Below, piece after piece: positions 5,979 to 13,095 of a stretch of DNA of 23,451 bases. The notes beneath the pieces are model-generated. The model saw nothing but the letters and a program-made list of their open reading frames with translations, was not told the origin of the DNA and ran no database searches. Every line of letters starts with the position of its first letter. The first letter of the stretch is position 1. The DNA is from SKVJ01 sp964578745 (GTDB lineage Bacteria > Chloroflexota > Dehalococcoidia > GIF9 > AB-539-J10): contig CAZODZ010000020.1 in assembly GCA_964578745.1 (NCBI GenBank), positions 1 to 23,451 of the forward strand, in the 5' to 3' direction. Position numbers and translations under genes: made by a program.

Positions 5979-6746
5979 CTAGGCCTTGGGTCCCACGGGC
6001 GTCGTCAGCCTCCCGATGCCCTCGATGTCGACTTCCATCACATCGCCCACCTTCACGGGATAGTGGCCGTTCTCTGGAGTGCCGGTGTAAACGACGTCTC
6101 CAGGACGAAGCGTCATGAACTCGGAGATGTAACTGATGATGCGGGCTGCACTGAAGATCATCTCGCTTGTGTTAGCGTCTTGGATCACCTTGCCGTTGAT
6201 AATCCCCTTTATCGCCACGTTGGCGGGGTCGATGTCAGTCTCAATCCATGGGCCAAGAGGCGATGAGCCGTCGAAGCCTTTAGCACGGGTGATGAGGTTG
6301 TTGTCCCTCGCTAGGATATCCATCATTCCTACGTCGTTGCCGCAGGTGTAGCCGAGGACATAGTCGAGCGCCTCTGCTTCGGATACGAACCGCGCAGTCT
6401 TCTTCATGACGCAGCATAATTCGGCCTCGTGCGAGAGGTTATCGCTTATCCTTGGATATGGAAGTGTGACGCCGGGGTTGAGAACCGTCGTGGGTGGTTT
6501 GAAAAACAGCGAGGGCTCCTTGGGCACCTCTTTGCCCAGATGCTTGATCTCGCCCATGTAGTTGAGGCCGCAGGCCACAATGATAGTCGGTTCACAGGGT
6601 GCAAGAAGTTTGGCATCTGAGAGAGAGCAGAGCTGGGCCCCTTTTTTGAATTCCCCGTAGAGATCGCCTTGGAGCGCAAGAATGTGATCGCCTTCGATGA
6701 TACCCCATGTGGGTCTGCCCTCGTATTGAATGCGCACAAGTTTCAC
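5979..6746 (-). CDS. Fumarylacetoacetate hydrolase (FAH) family protein
   Basis: A 255-residue cytoplasmic enzyme of the FAH superfamily, whose members hydrolyse, decarboxylate or hydrate beta-diketo acids and related 2-oxo acids with a divalent metal. The metal ligands are visible as E107 and E109 in SHEAEL and D138 in GNDVG. K156 and the KGFDGSSPLGPW stretch form the active-site floor, and the C-terminal TGTPENG loop is the family signature. The first 55 residues are the small N-terminal domain common in bacterial members. GTG at 6746 is the start, with AAGGAGG close before it. Its 2-oxo acid chemistry would fit downstream of the neighbouring dehydratase; this link is an inference. Confidence 0.9.
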   Translation of the reverse strand: MKLVRIQYEGRPTWGIIEGDHILALQGDLYGEFKKGAQLCSLSDAKLLAPCEPTIIVACGLNYMGEIKHLGKEVPKEPSLFFKPPTTVLNPGVTLPYPRISDNLSHEAELCCVMKKTARFVSEAEALDYVLGYTCGNDVGMMDILARDNNLITRAKGFDGSSPLGPWIETDIDPANVAIKGIINGKVIQDANTSEMIFSAARIISYISEFMTLRPGDVVYTGTPENGHYPVKVGDVMEVDIEGIGRLTTPVGPKA

Positions 6747-6800
6747 GGTTCCTCCTTAATGGTCTTCGGACAAGCCGGGATTACATACACGAATGCTGTC

Positions 6801-6829
6801 ACTGTAGTGCATGGGTGCACAGGCGTCAA
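6801..6829 (-). promoter_or_regulatory. Promoter of the FAH-family gene with a dyad in its spacer
   Basis: On the minus strand TTGACG (plus 6824-6829) and TACAGT (plus 6801-6806) are 17 bases apart. The dyad GTGCA-TGGG-TGCAC (6807-6820) fills almost the whole spacer, a place where a bound repressor would block RNA polymerase. The predicted leader is about 48 bases. Confidence 0.6.
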
Positions 6830-6857
6830 TATCTTCTAGTGTAAGTGTTGTGTGTTG

Positions 6858-6901
6858 AATAGGAAGATGGAGGACCCACCCGGGCCCTCCATCTTCCTAT
6901 T
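6858..6901 (-). terminator. Long terminator hairpin after the 290-aa gene
   Basis: AATAGGAAGATGGAGG (6858-6873) pairs perfectly with CCTCCATCTTCCTATT (6886-6901). After one mismatch, CCC and GGG extend the stem to a four-base loop. It lies 34 bases after the stop of the minus-strand gene at 6936. The plus-strand flank is T-rich, but the minus-strand flank has no T run. Confidence 0.75.
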
Positions 6902-6935
6902 ATTCTATTACACTTTACTTATCCATCCGTGGAGG

Positions 6936-7808
6936 CTACACTCCTCCAAGTGTGGCAAGCTGTGCTGCTGCGTCGAACCTGTAGTCCTCTGGAGAACTGA
7001 CGAAATAGCTCTCTTCGCATGACGTTGGTGGCTCATGCTTGAGAGAGTTCACCAACTCCAGAGCTTTCTTCACGTTGGCTTCAGTGCCTTCGACTGAGAG
7101 CGTCACGGCTCCCTCGGAGCCGCCGACGCCACCAGAGCAGATGTGGTACGCACGGACGCCACACAGTACGCCCAGCGCTTGAATCTCGGTGACTATCTTG
7201 GGGCAGATGACGGGTGTCAGCTTGGCCGGAAGGCCCATGCTGTACTTGTAGTAGTAGATTCCGCTATGCTCACATGCCTCCCATACTGAGGAGACCATCT
7301 TCTCTAGCCCACATGTGATAATCACGTGTGAGTTTCTGCCCGTAGTTATGGGCGTGAACATTCCCCATGTGCCGCCCTTCACAGATGACGCCATGATGCC
7401 GGCGTTGCCGTCGGGGTCGATTGCGTTGGCCCCTTTGATTATGACGTCGTTCGGTCCGAAATCCAGGATCTCCTTGTTGGAATCGGCATTCTCGACAGCC
7501 TTGCCGTCACGAATGACATGCATCGTGCAAGGTGGAGGAGCCGTGTTGGCATTGGTTGAGCTATTGACGATGAGACCAGCGGTCTGAAACGACTTCGGCT
7601 CGACCGTGATGCCGAACATCTCTTCACTCACGTATGCTGCTGTGATTCCGCGGGCGATGATGATGATGCCTTTCTTCATGGCGGCTTTGACTTCCGGAAG
7701 CTCAACCGTTGCCTTGGCGATAAGTCTTCGAGACGCGGCTGGGCGGAGTGTTACCAGCGCCGCTATCTTGTTCGCGCCGGCATCAGGAACATCTACCTTG
7801 TAGAACAT
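6936..7808 (-). CDS. Unrecognised conserved-looking 290-aa protein
   Basis: I cannot name the family. The protein is soluble, without signal peptide or membrane helices, and reads like an enzyme: glycine-rich motifs alternate with strands, such as IIIIARGITAAYVSEEMFG (48-66), a KGANAIDPDGNAGIMASS loop (125-142), KGGTWGMFTPI (144-154) and HICSGGVGGSEGAV (222-235). The last two resemble nucleotide- or phosphate-binding loops. The C-terminal strand-helix segment (235-260) could be a small ferredoxin-like fold. GGGAGG precedes the ATG by a normal distance. It has its own promoter, structured leader and terminator. Its neighbour in the same direction is the FAH-family gene, but a hairpin separates them. 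Confidence 0.8.
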   Translation of the reverse strand: MFYKVDVPDAGANKIAALVTLRPAASRRLIAKATVELPEVKAAMKKGIIIIARGITAAYVSEEMFGITVEPKSFQTAGLIVNSSTNANTAPPPCTMHVIRDGKAVENADSNKEILDFGPNDVIIKGANAIDPDGNAGIMASSVKGGTWGMFTPITTGRNSHVIITCGLEKMVSSVWEACEHSGIYYYKYSMGLPAKLTPVICPKIVTEIQALGVLCGVRAYHICSGGVGGSEGAVTLSVEGTEANVKKALELVNSLKHEPPTSCEESYFVSSPEDYRFDAAAQLATLGGV

Positions 7809-7838
7809 TCAGAACCTCCCTACTAGTTGACGTTAGAC

Positions 7839-7880
7839 CGTGCCTAAAGGTGCTGCCTGGGTGGAGAACCCGTAGGCACG
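7839..7880 (-). promoter_or_regulatory. Stem-loop in the leader of the 290-aa gene
   Basis: CGTGCCTA (7839-7846) pairs with TAGGCACG (7873-7880), eight perfect pairs. Inside, GGGT and ACCC can form a second short hairpin. It falls within the roughly 90-base leader predicted from the promoter at 7908-7936 and ends about 20 bases before the ribosome site. No known riboswitch was recognised. Confidence 0.4.
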
Positions 7881-7907
7881 TGAAAAGAGGGACATAAACA
7901 GGTTCGA

Positions 7908-7936
7908 ATGGTAGCGTGGTGCCATTGGAGTGTCAA
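7908..7936 (-). promoter_or_regulatory. Sigma70-type promoter of the 290-aa gene
   Basis: On the minus strand a perfect TTGACA (plus 7931-7936) is followed after 17 bases by TACCAT (plus 7908-7913). It lies back to back with the pth promoter, their -35 boxes being about 20 bases apart. Confidence 0.6.
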
Positions 7937-7955
7937 GGCGAATGGAGTTGTATGG

Positions 7956-7985
7956 TTGGCCAGTATGCGGCCATCATCTTATAAT
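7956..7985 (+). promoter_or_regulatory. Promoter of pth, nearly leaderless
   Basis: A perfect TATAAT (7980-7985) lies 18 bases after TTGGCC (7956-7961). The predicted start is near 7992, only about six bases before the GTG at 7998, and there is no ribosome site in between. Confidence 0.65.
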
Positions 7986-7997
7986 GCGACTTCAATT

Positions 7998-8570
7998 GTG
8001 AGCACTACTATTATTGTTGGCCTCGGCAATCCGGGTCCCAAGTATGTTGGTACACGGCACAATGTCGGATTTGTGTGCCTTGACGAGGTCGCTCACCGCT
8101 ACCACACTACATTCACCAGTTTCCGCTGTCGATCATATAGTGCTGAAGTCCGTGTGCACGGCAGGCGCGTCATTCTCGCGAAGCCGCGTACCTATATGAA
8201 CCTGGTTGGTGCTGCTGTTGAGTGTTTTGTGCGTGAGGAAGGCATCGCGCCTGCGGATGTCGTCGCCATCTACGATGACATGGATCTTCCGCTTGGGAAG
8301 GTGCGTATCAAACGTTCAGGTAGCCACGGTGGCCACAACGGCATGCGCTCCATCATCACGGCACTGGGGACAGACGCGTTCCCACGAGTCAGGGTGGGTA
8401 TCGGACGGCCGCTGGAAGCAGGCGTACAGCAGTCTGGAATAAGCTATGTCCTTGGGCGATTCCACAGAGAAGAAGAAGATATTATCGGGCGTGCGATTGA
8501 ACTTGTGGGTGATGCCGTGGACTGCATCCTGTCTGACGGCGTCGACGTTGCAATGAACCGGTTCAACTAG
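7998..8570 (+). CDS. pth: Peptidyl-tRNA hydrolase
   Basis: Cleaves peptidyl-tRNAs dropped from stalled ribosomes, releasing tRNA for reuse. The 190 residues match the bacterial Pth family in length and order. Active-site residues are all present at family positions: N11 and H21 (GLGNPGPKYVGTRHNVGF), N68 (KPRTYMN), D94 (YDDMDLP) and N114 (GSHGGHNG). An upstream in-frame start at 7908 exists, but the GTG at 7998 puts MSTTIIVGLGNPG at the N terminus as in the family, and the promoter's -10 box sits just before it. It opens a run of same-strand genes: the next starts 15 bases after its stop. Confidence 0.96.
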   Translation: MSTTIIVGLGNPGPKYVGTRHNVGFVCLDEVAHRYHTTFTSFRCRSYSAEVRVHGRRVILAKPRTYMNLVGAAVECFVREEGIAPADVVAIYDDMDLPLGKVRIKRSGSHGGHNGMRSIITALGTDAFPRVRVGIGRPLEAGVQQSGISYVLGRFHREEEDIIGRAIELVGDAVDCILSDGVDVAMNRFN

Positions 8571-8585
8571 TGTAGTATAGGCGGC

Positions 8586-9077
8586 GTGTCGATTGTGATA
8601 GCTGTTATAGGCGGGTCCGAATGTTCGCAAGAAGAGGCCCGTGCTGCTGAGAACATCGGCAGACTGCTTGCGCAGCACGGGGCCATAGTGGTGTGCGGAG
8701 GGCTTGGTGGTGTTATGGAGGCTGTCTGTCGCGGCGCGCACGCCGCGGGTGGTTTGACCGTCGGCATACTGCCCGGCAATGACCGCAGCGACGCAAATCG
8801 ATGGGTGTCGATGGCGATCGCCACTGGAGTGGGACAGGCCCGGAATATCGCTGTTGTACGTTCAGCGGACGCTGTCATCGCGGTCGGCGGGTCATATGGT
8901 ACTTTGAGTGAGATTGCATTTGCCCTGAACTCTAAGATTCCGGTGGTAGCACTCGGCTCATGGTGGCTGTCTGAACGTGGCGTGGAACCGAACCCTGTTT
9001 GTGAGGTCTCCTCTGCTGAAGATGCAGTGGAGACTGCGCTTCGCCTTGTTGGAGGCAGAAAGGAGGACTCGCGTTGA
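8586..9077 (+). CDS. TIGR00725-type LOG/Rossmann-fold protein
   Basis: A 163-residue protein of the TIGR00725 group, related to the LOG / lysine-decarboxylase-like family of Rossmann-fold proteins. LOG enzymes in plants and bacteria release ribose phosphate from nucleotides, but members of this group lack a proven reaction. Family motifs are the glycine-rich CGGLGGVMEA (37-46) and GGSYGTLSE (101-109), the latter being the counterpart of PGGxGTxxE in true LOG enzymes. An unclear role in nucleotide handling is possible. The start is GTG at 8586. Its stop overlaps the enolase start, so the two are translationally coupled. Confidence 0.85.
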   Translation: MSIVIAVIGGSECSQEEARAAENIGRLLAQHGAIVVCGGLGGVMEAVCRGAHAAGGLTVGILPGNDRSDANRWVSMAIATGVGQARNIAVVRSADAVIAVGGSYGTLSEIAFALNSKIPVVALGSWWLSERGVEPNPVCEVSSAEDAVETALRLVGGRKEDSR

Positions 9078-10375
9078 CTTCGCTTGAGTACAGGGCACGA
9101 ATTACCGACGTGCGGGCACGGGAGATAGTCGACTCGCGTGGGAACCCCACGGTCGAAGTGGATGTGTTGACTGAAGGAGGCAGTTGTGGCACTGCAGGTG
9201 TTCCTTCCGGGGCGAGCACAGGGACGTACGAAGCCGTTGAGTTGAGGGACGGGGATACTGCTCGCTTTGGTGGGAAAGGGGTCATCCGCGCCGTGAGGAA
9301 CGTCGAGGATCACATCGCTCCGGCGGTCATTGGCCTGTCAGCTCTTGATCAGGCTGCTGTTGACCGTGTATTGGTCGAACTCGATGGTACGCCGAACAAG
9401 TCGGCACTCGGTGCAAACGCAGTGCTGGGGGTCTCGCTGGCAACTGCGAGGGCCGCCGCATCGCTGCTTGAACTGCCGCTCTACCGCTACCTTGGAGGCA
9501 CTGGTGCTACCACTATGCCTGTCCCCATGCTTAATGTCTTCAATGGGGGGAAGCACGCAATAGGCTCGACCGATTTCCAGGAGTATATGATTGTGCCTGT
9601 CGGGGCACTTGCCTTCTCCTCGGCGCTACGCATGAGCTGCGAGGTCTACCAGTCGCTCAAAGCTGTTCTGCACTCAAAGGGTCTTGATACCACCGTTGGT
9701 GACGAGGGCGGATTTGCCCCCGCGGTATCCTCTAATCGCGACGCCGTGGAGCTGATACTTGAGGCAATCAGGAAAGCAGGTTACGCGCCCGGTGAGGACT
9801 TCGTGCTTGCCCTTGATCCTGCCTCCAGCAGCTTCTACGAGGATGGCGAGTATGTGCTGGAACGGGATGGTCACCGGCTCAGTACGTCGGGAATGGTGGA
9901 GCTGTATTGCAAGTGGGTGACCGATTATCCGATACTCAGCATCGAGGATGCTCTTGCTGAGGACGACTGGGATGGATGGCGGATGTTGAATGCCCGTATT
10001 GGGCGGCGGGTTCAACTGGTCGGCGATGATCTCTATGTGACCAACATGGACCGTCTTGAAAAAGGCGTGGAGCTCAAGGCGTCCAATTCCATTCTCATCA
10101 AGGTCAACCAGATAGGCACGCTGTCTGAGACGATGGCCGTCGTCCGTCGGGCGCAGAAAGAAGGGTGGACGACCGTAATCAGTCATCGCTCGGGCGAGAC
10201 TGAGGATACTACCATCGCTGACCTCGCTGTCGCCACGAATTCCGGCTTCATTAAGACGGGGGCTCCCGCCAGGGGCGAGCGTGTGGCGAAGTACAACCGC
10301 CTGTTAAGGATAGAGGAACAGCTTGGAACAGAGGCCCGGTACCCAGGCCGGGAAGCGTTCTACAGCCTGAGGTAG
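9074..10375 (+). CDS. eno: Enolase (phosphopyruvate hydratase)
   Basis: Converts 2-phosphoglycerate to phosphoenolpyruvate in glycolysis. At 433 residues it is full length. The Mg2+ ligands are D248 (ALDPASS), E291 (SIEDALAEDDW) and D318 (VGDDLYVTN). K343 (ILIKVNQIG) is the catalytic base and E211 (GDEGGFAP) the acid partner; H371-R372-S373 and K394 (FIKTGAPARGERVAKYN) bind the substrate. The mobile loop around VPSGASTGTYEAVELRD is typical. One small change is GGKHAIGSTDFQE, where most enolases have an Asn. The start is TTG at 9074, supported by AGGAGG at 9061-9066 and by overlap with the preceding stop. Confidence 0.97.
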   Translation: MTSLEYRARITDVRAREIVDSRGNPTVEVDVLTEGGSCGTAGVPSGASTGTYEAVELRDGDTARFGGKGVIRAVRNVEDHIAPAVIGLSALDQAAVDRVLVELDGTPNKSALGANAVLGVSLATARAAASLLELPLYRYLGGTGATTMPVPMLNVFNGGKHAIGSTDFQEYMIVPVGALAFSSALRMSCEVYQSLKAVLHSKGLDTTVGDEGGFAPAVSSNRDAVELILEAIRKAGYAPGEDFVLALDPASSSFYEDGEYVLERDGHRLSTSGMVELYCKWVTDYPILSIEDALAEDDWDGWRMLNARIGRRVQLVGDDLYVTNMDRLEKGVELKASNSILIKVNQIGTLSETMAVVRRAQKEGWTTVISHRSGETEDTTIADLAVATNSGFIKTGAPARGERVAKYNRLLRIEEQLGTEARYPGREAFYSLR

Positions 10376-10381
10376 CTGCTC

Positions 10382-11374
10382 GTGGAGATTATCACAGGTG
10401 TCCACCAATTGCGGATACCCTTCCCCGAGGGGATGGAGCGGCATACCAACGTATATGTTATCGAGGGCAGTAAAGGCGCGATACTCGTCGACTGCGGCTG
10501 GGACAGCTCGGAAGCCATCTGGGCGTTTCGCGAAGAATTGCGGCTCGATCGCTTGTCCTTCGACGAGATCAACTGGATCGTTATTACGCACATTCATCCC
10601 GACCATTTTGGACTTGCGTCGAAGCTCAAGGAGCTGTGTGACGCGAAGATCGTCATGCATCGCGTTGAAGCGCGGCACATTGACTCACGCTACGTGAAAT
10701 ACGCACGCCTCTCTCGTGAAATGCATGCTATGCTGGTTGCTGAGGGCGTTGATAGCAATGAAGCATCGGAAATGTGCGAGGCATCCACTTGGGAGCTCCA
10801 GTTTGTCACGCCTGTCCAGCCGGACATTGTGGTTGAACAGGGCGATACTATCTCGAACGGCACGTTCCAGTTCGAGGTGATTCACACGCCTGGTCATACA
10901 GCTGGGCATATTTGCCTTTACGACTCTCGCAAGCGCCGGCTCTTCTGTGGCGACCACGTCCTGTTCGACGTAGTTCCCAGGGTTGGCATTGATCCTCAGT
11001 CTTCTGAGGACCCGATTGGCGACTATATGGAGTCGTTGACCCGTCTGTCGGCGCACCCCGTGAGTTTCGTCTTCCCGGGCCATGGCCCAGTGTTCAACAG
11101 TCTGTCGATTCGTAGCGACGAGATACGTCGCCACATGGAATTCCGGAAGAAGCAGGTACTGGGTGTTTTGGATGATGGGCTCAAGACGGGGTACCATGTG
11201 GCCTGCAGCCTCAGCTGGCGGACGGAGGACTGCACCAAGGAGTTCAGTGAGCTATCGGCCCGTGACCGACGTGTGGCTGTGTTTGAGGCCGTCGCGTGGC
11301 TTCGTCGCCTGGTGAAGCAGGGTGATGTTGGTGTGATTGAGCGCGACAACAAACGTTTCTATCTTGCGAAGTAA
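10382..11374 (+). CDS. MBL-fold metal-dependent hydrolase
   Basis: A 330-residue protein of the metallo-beta-lactamase superfamily. Its two-metal site is complete: H70-x-H72-x-D74-H75 (THIHPDHFG), H172 (HTPGHTAGH), D191 (CGDHVLF) and H234 (FPGHGP). This spacing resembles the glyoxalase II / RNase Z-like hydrolases rather than antibiotic-degrading enzymes. After about residue 250 comes a helical extension with a winged-helix look, as seen in the LACTB2-like branch; that branch includes endoribonucleases and thioesterases. The start is GTG at 10382, seven bases after the eno stop. Its place between eno and gap suggests removal of a harmful glycolytic by-product or RNA processing, but neither is shown. 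Confidence 0.85.
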   Translation: MEIITGVHQLRIPFPEGMERHTNVYVIEGSKGAILVDCGWDSSEAIWAFREELRLDRLSFDEINWIVITHIHPDHFGLASKLKELCDAKIVMHRVEARHIDSRYVKYARLSREMHAMLVAEGVDSNEASEMCEASTWELQFVTPVQPDIVVEQGDTISNGTFQFEVIHTPGHTAGHICLYDSRKRRLFCGDHVLFDVVPRVGIDPQSSEDPIGDYMESLTRLSAHPVSFVFPGHGPVFNSLSIRSDEIRRHMEFRKKQVLGVLDDGLKTGYHVACSLSWRTEDCTKEFSELSARDRRVAVFEAVAWLRRLVKQGDVGVIERDNKRFYLAK

Positions 11375-11394
11375 GTTCATCAGGAGGTGTTGCT

Positions 11395-12408
11395 ATGGCA
11401 GTCAGAGTGGGTATCAACGGATTTGGTCGCATCGGTCGTCTGGTCTTCAGGGCGATTGAGGAGAGAAGTGCCGGTCGACTGGAGGTCGTGGCGGTAAATG
11501 ACCTGACCGATGCACAGACCAATGCACACCTGCTGAAATACGACAGCAACTACGGTGTATATCCACACAGGATCGAAGCACAGGACGGTATCATCTCAAT
11601 CGATGGCAGGCAGATGAAGGTCCTCGCGCAGAAGGACCCAGCGCAAATACCATGGAAAGAGATGGGTGTCGAGATTGTCATTGAGTCCACCGGCCTTTTC
11701 ACTGATGCAGACAAAGCGGCGGCCCATGTGAAGGCTGGTGCCAAGAAGGTCCTCATCTCTGCCCCGGCCAAAAAGGAAGATATCACGATTATTCTAGGAG
11801 TGAACGATGGAGACTATGACCCCTCCAGGCACACGATAATCTCCAACGGCTCATGTACGACCAACTGTATCGTGCCAGTAGTCAAGGTCCTCCACGATAA
11901 GTTCACGGTTGCCAGGGGACTGATGACCACCATTCATTCGTATACGAACGACCAGAGAATCCTCGATCTGTACCATCGTGACCTTCGTCGGGCAAGGGCT
12001 GCCGCCGTCAACATGATTCCGACCACCACGGGCGCCGCGCGGCTCGTTGGGAAGCTCATACCAGAATTGAATGGCAAAGTGGATGGCATGGCTGTGCGCG
12101 TTCCGACACCGGTTGTCTCCCTCGTCGACTTCACGTGTGACCTGAAACAGCGAGTGACCGTTGAACAGGTCAACGAAGCGTTCCGTGAGGCTGCCAATGG
12201 CTCGATGAAGGGATTGCTCGATTACTGCGACGAGCCGCTGGTGAGCATGGACTTCAGGGGCTCGTCTGCGAGCGCTACGTTCGATGCGCTCAGCACCGTT
12301 GTGACAGACGGCTCCATGGTCAAGGTGCTTGCCTGGTATGACAACGAATGGGGTTACAGCTGTCGCCTCGCCGACCTCGCGTCGTTCGTTGCCGACAAGG
12401 GTCTCTAG
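11395..12408 (+). CDS. gap: Glyceraldehyde-3-phosphate dehydrogenase
   Basis: Oxidises and phosphorylates glyceraldehyde 3-phosphate to 1,3-bisphosphoglycerate with NAD. The 337 residues begin with the Rossmann signature VGINGFGRIGR; D36 (VNDLTD) favours NAD over NADP. The catalytic Cys is C154 (SNGSCTTNC; most enzymes have NASC) and its partner is H181 (TTIHSYTNDQ). The ARAAAVNMIPTTTGAAR phosphate-binding segment and the final WYDNEWGYSCR are standard. CAGGAGG lies at the normal distance from the ATG. It ends the pth-eno unit: a hairpin follows at 12427. Confidence 0.97.
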   Translation: MAVRVGINGFGRIGRLVFRAIEERSAGRLEVVAVNDLTDAQTNAHLLKYDSNYGVYPHRIEAQDGIISIDGRQMKVLAQKDPAQIPWKEMGVEIVIESTGLFTDADKAAAHVKAGAKKVLISAPAKKEDITIILGVNDGDYDPSRHTIISNGSCTTNCIVPVVKVLHDKFTVARGLMTTIHSYTNDQRILDLYHRDLRRARAAAVNMIPTTTGAARLVGKLIPELNGKVDGMAVRVPTPVVSLVDFTCDLKQRVTVEQVNEAFREAANGSMKGLLDYCDEPLVSMDFRGSSASATFDALSTVVTDGSMVKVLAWYDNEWGYSCRLADLASFVADKGL

Positions 12409-12426
12409 AGCAAACAGCGCAACGTT

Positions 12427-12458
12427 GCGGTCCTTCCTTCGCAGCAGGGAAGGGCCGC
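12427..12458 (+). terminator. Hairpin after gap
   Basis: GCGGTCCTTCC (12427-12437) pairs with GGAAGGGCCGC (12448-12458), with one T-G pair and a ten-base loop. It lies 18 bases after the gap stop. No T run follows. Confidence 0.6.
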
Positions 12459-12536
12459 GTATTCTGGGCCTCCCGCCCGAAACGCTGCCTCGTTCACGTA
12501 TTTCCTAAACCACCTTAGGCAGCCACACGTTTGACT

Positions 12537-12542
12537 TATAAT
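12537..12542 (+). promoter_or_regulatory. TATAAT box of the ECF sigma gene, leaderless
   Basis: A perfect TATAAT predicts a start near 12549, four to seven bases before the GTG/ATG pair at 12553 and 12556. The -35 region (TTAGGC at 12515-12520) matches consensus poorly, so an activator or another sigma factor may help. Confidence 0.55.
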
Positions 12543-12552
12543 AGACATCTAC

Positions 12553-13095
12553 GTGATGTCTGATAATGAACAGGAACTGATAGCTCGCGCTTCACAGGGA
12601 GACGTTGATGCGTTCTCGAGGCTTTACGAGAACTACTTCGACCGTGTGTATCGTTATCTCTATGTGCGTCTGGGCAATGCTGCAGAGGCTGAAGACCTCA
12701 CGCAGGATGTATTTGCCAAGGTTATTGAGGCCATCGGCTCCTACCAGTGGCGCAATGTGCCGTTTGCCTCATGGTTGTTCCGCATCGCTCACAACAGGAT
12801 GATTGACCACCTAAGAAGGGAGAAACGGTTTGAGCGTGTTGATTCCGAGGAAGCAGTGCTCTCACTTGATGCTCCTGACCCTTCGGAGATTGCTGAACAC
12901 AACCTTCAACTTGAGAAAGTGAGACACAACATCGGGAAGCTGTCGCCAGCGCAGCGTGAGGTCATCTGGTTGAGGTTCTCCGCGGGGCTCTCCACCACGG
13001 AAGTAGCTGCTGCGCTGGGGAAGAGCACGGGGACCATCAAGGCGCTTCAGTACAACGGAATTGTGGCACTGCGGAAGCTTATGGAGCAACCTTAA
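12553..13095 (+). CDS. ECF-type RNA polymerase sigma factor
   Basis: A 180-residue group IV (ECF) sigma factor that would redirect RNA polymerase to a small regulon. Region 2 occupies about 10-90 and includes RVYRYLYVRLGN, the AEDLTQDVFAKV core-binding segment and WLFRIAHNRMIDHLRRE, which contacts the -10 box. Region 4 (about 120-175) contains LSPAQREVIWLRFSAGLSTTEVAAALGKS, the helix-turn-helix for the -35 box. Regions 1 and 3 are absent, as is typical. GTG at 12553 and ATG at 12556 are both possible starts. The next gene overlaps its stop codon and encodes the likely anti-sigma factor, the normal arrangement for ECF systems. Confidence 0.95.
   Translation: MMSDNEQELIARASQGDVDAFSRLYENYFDRVYRYLYVRLGNAAEAEDLTQDVFAKVIEAIGSYQWRNVPFASWLFRIAHNRMIDHLRREKRFERVDSEEAVLSLDAPDPSEIAEHNLQLEKVRHNIGKLSPAQREVIWLRFSAGLSTTEVAAALGKSTGTIKALQYNGIVALRKLMEQP

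Noticed and set aside
8573..8578. TAGTAT as a -10 box for the TIGR00725 gene
   Set aside because: Only four of six consensus bases, no -35 box, and the gene follows pth by 15 bases, so read-through is simpler.
8567..9313. 248-codon minus-strand open frame opposite the TIGR00725 gene and eno
   Set aside because: The composition (Pro, Ser, Thr, Cys) is that of an antisense shadow, and the plus strand genes are well supported.
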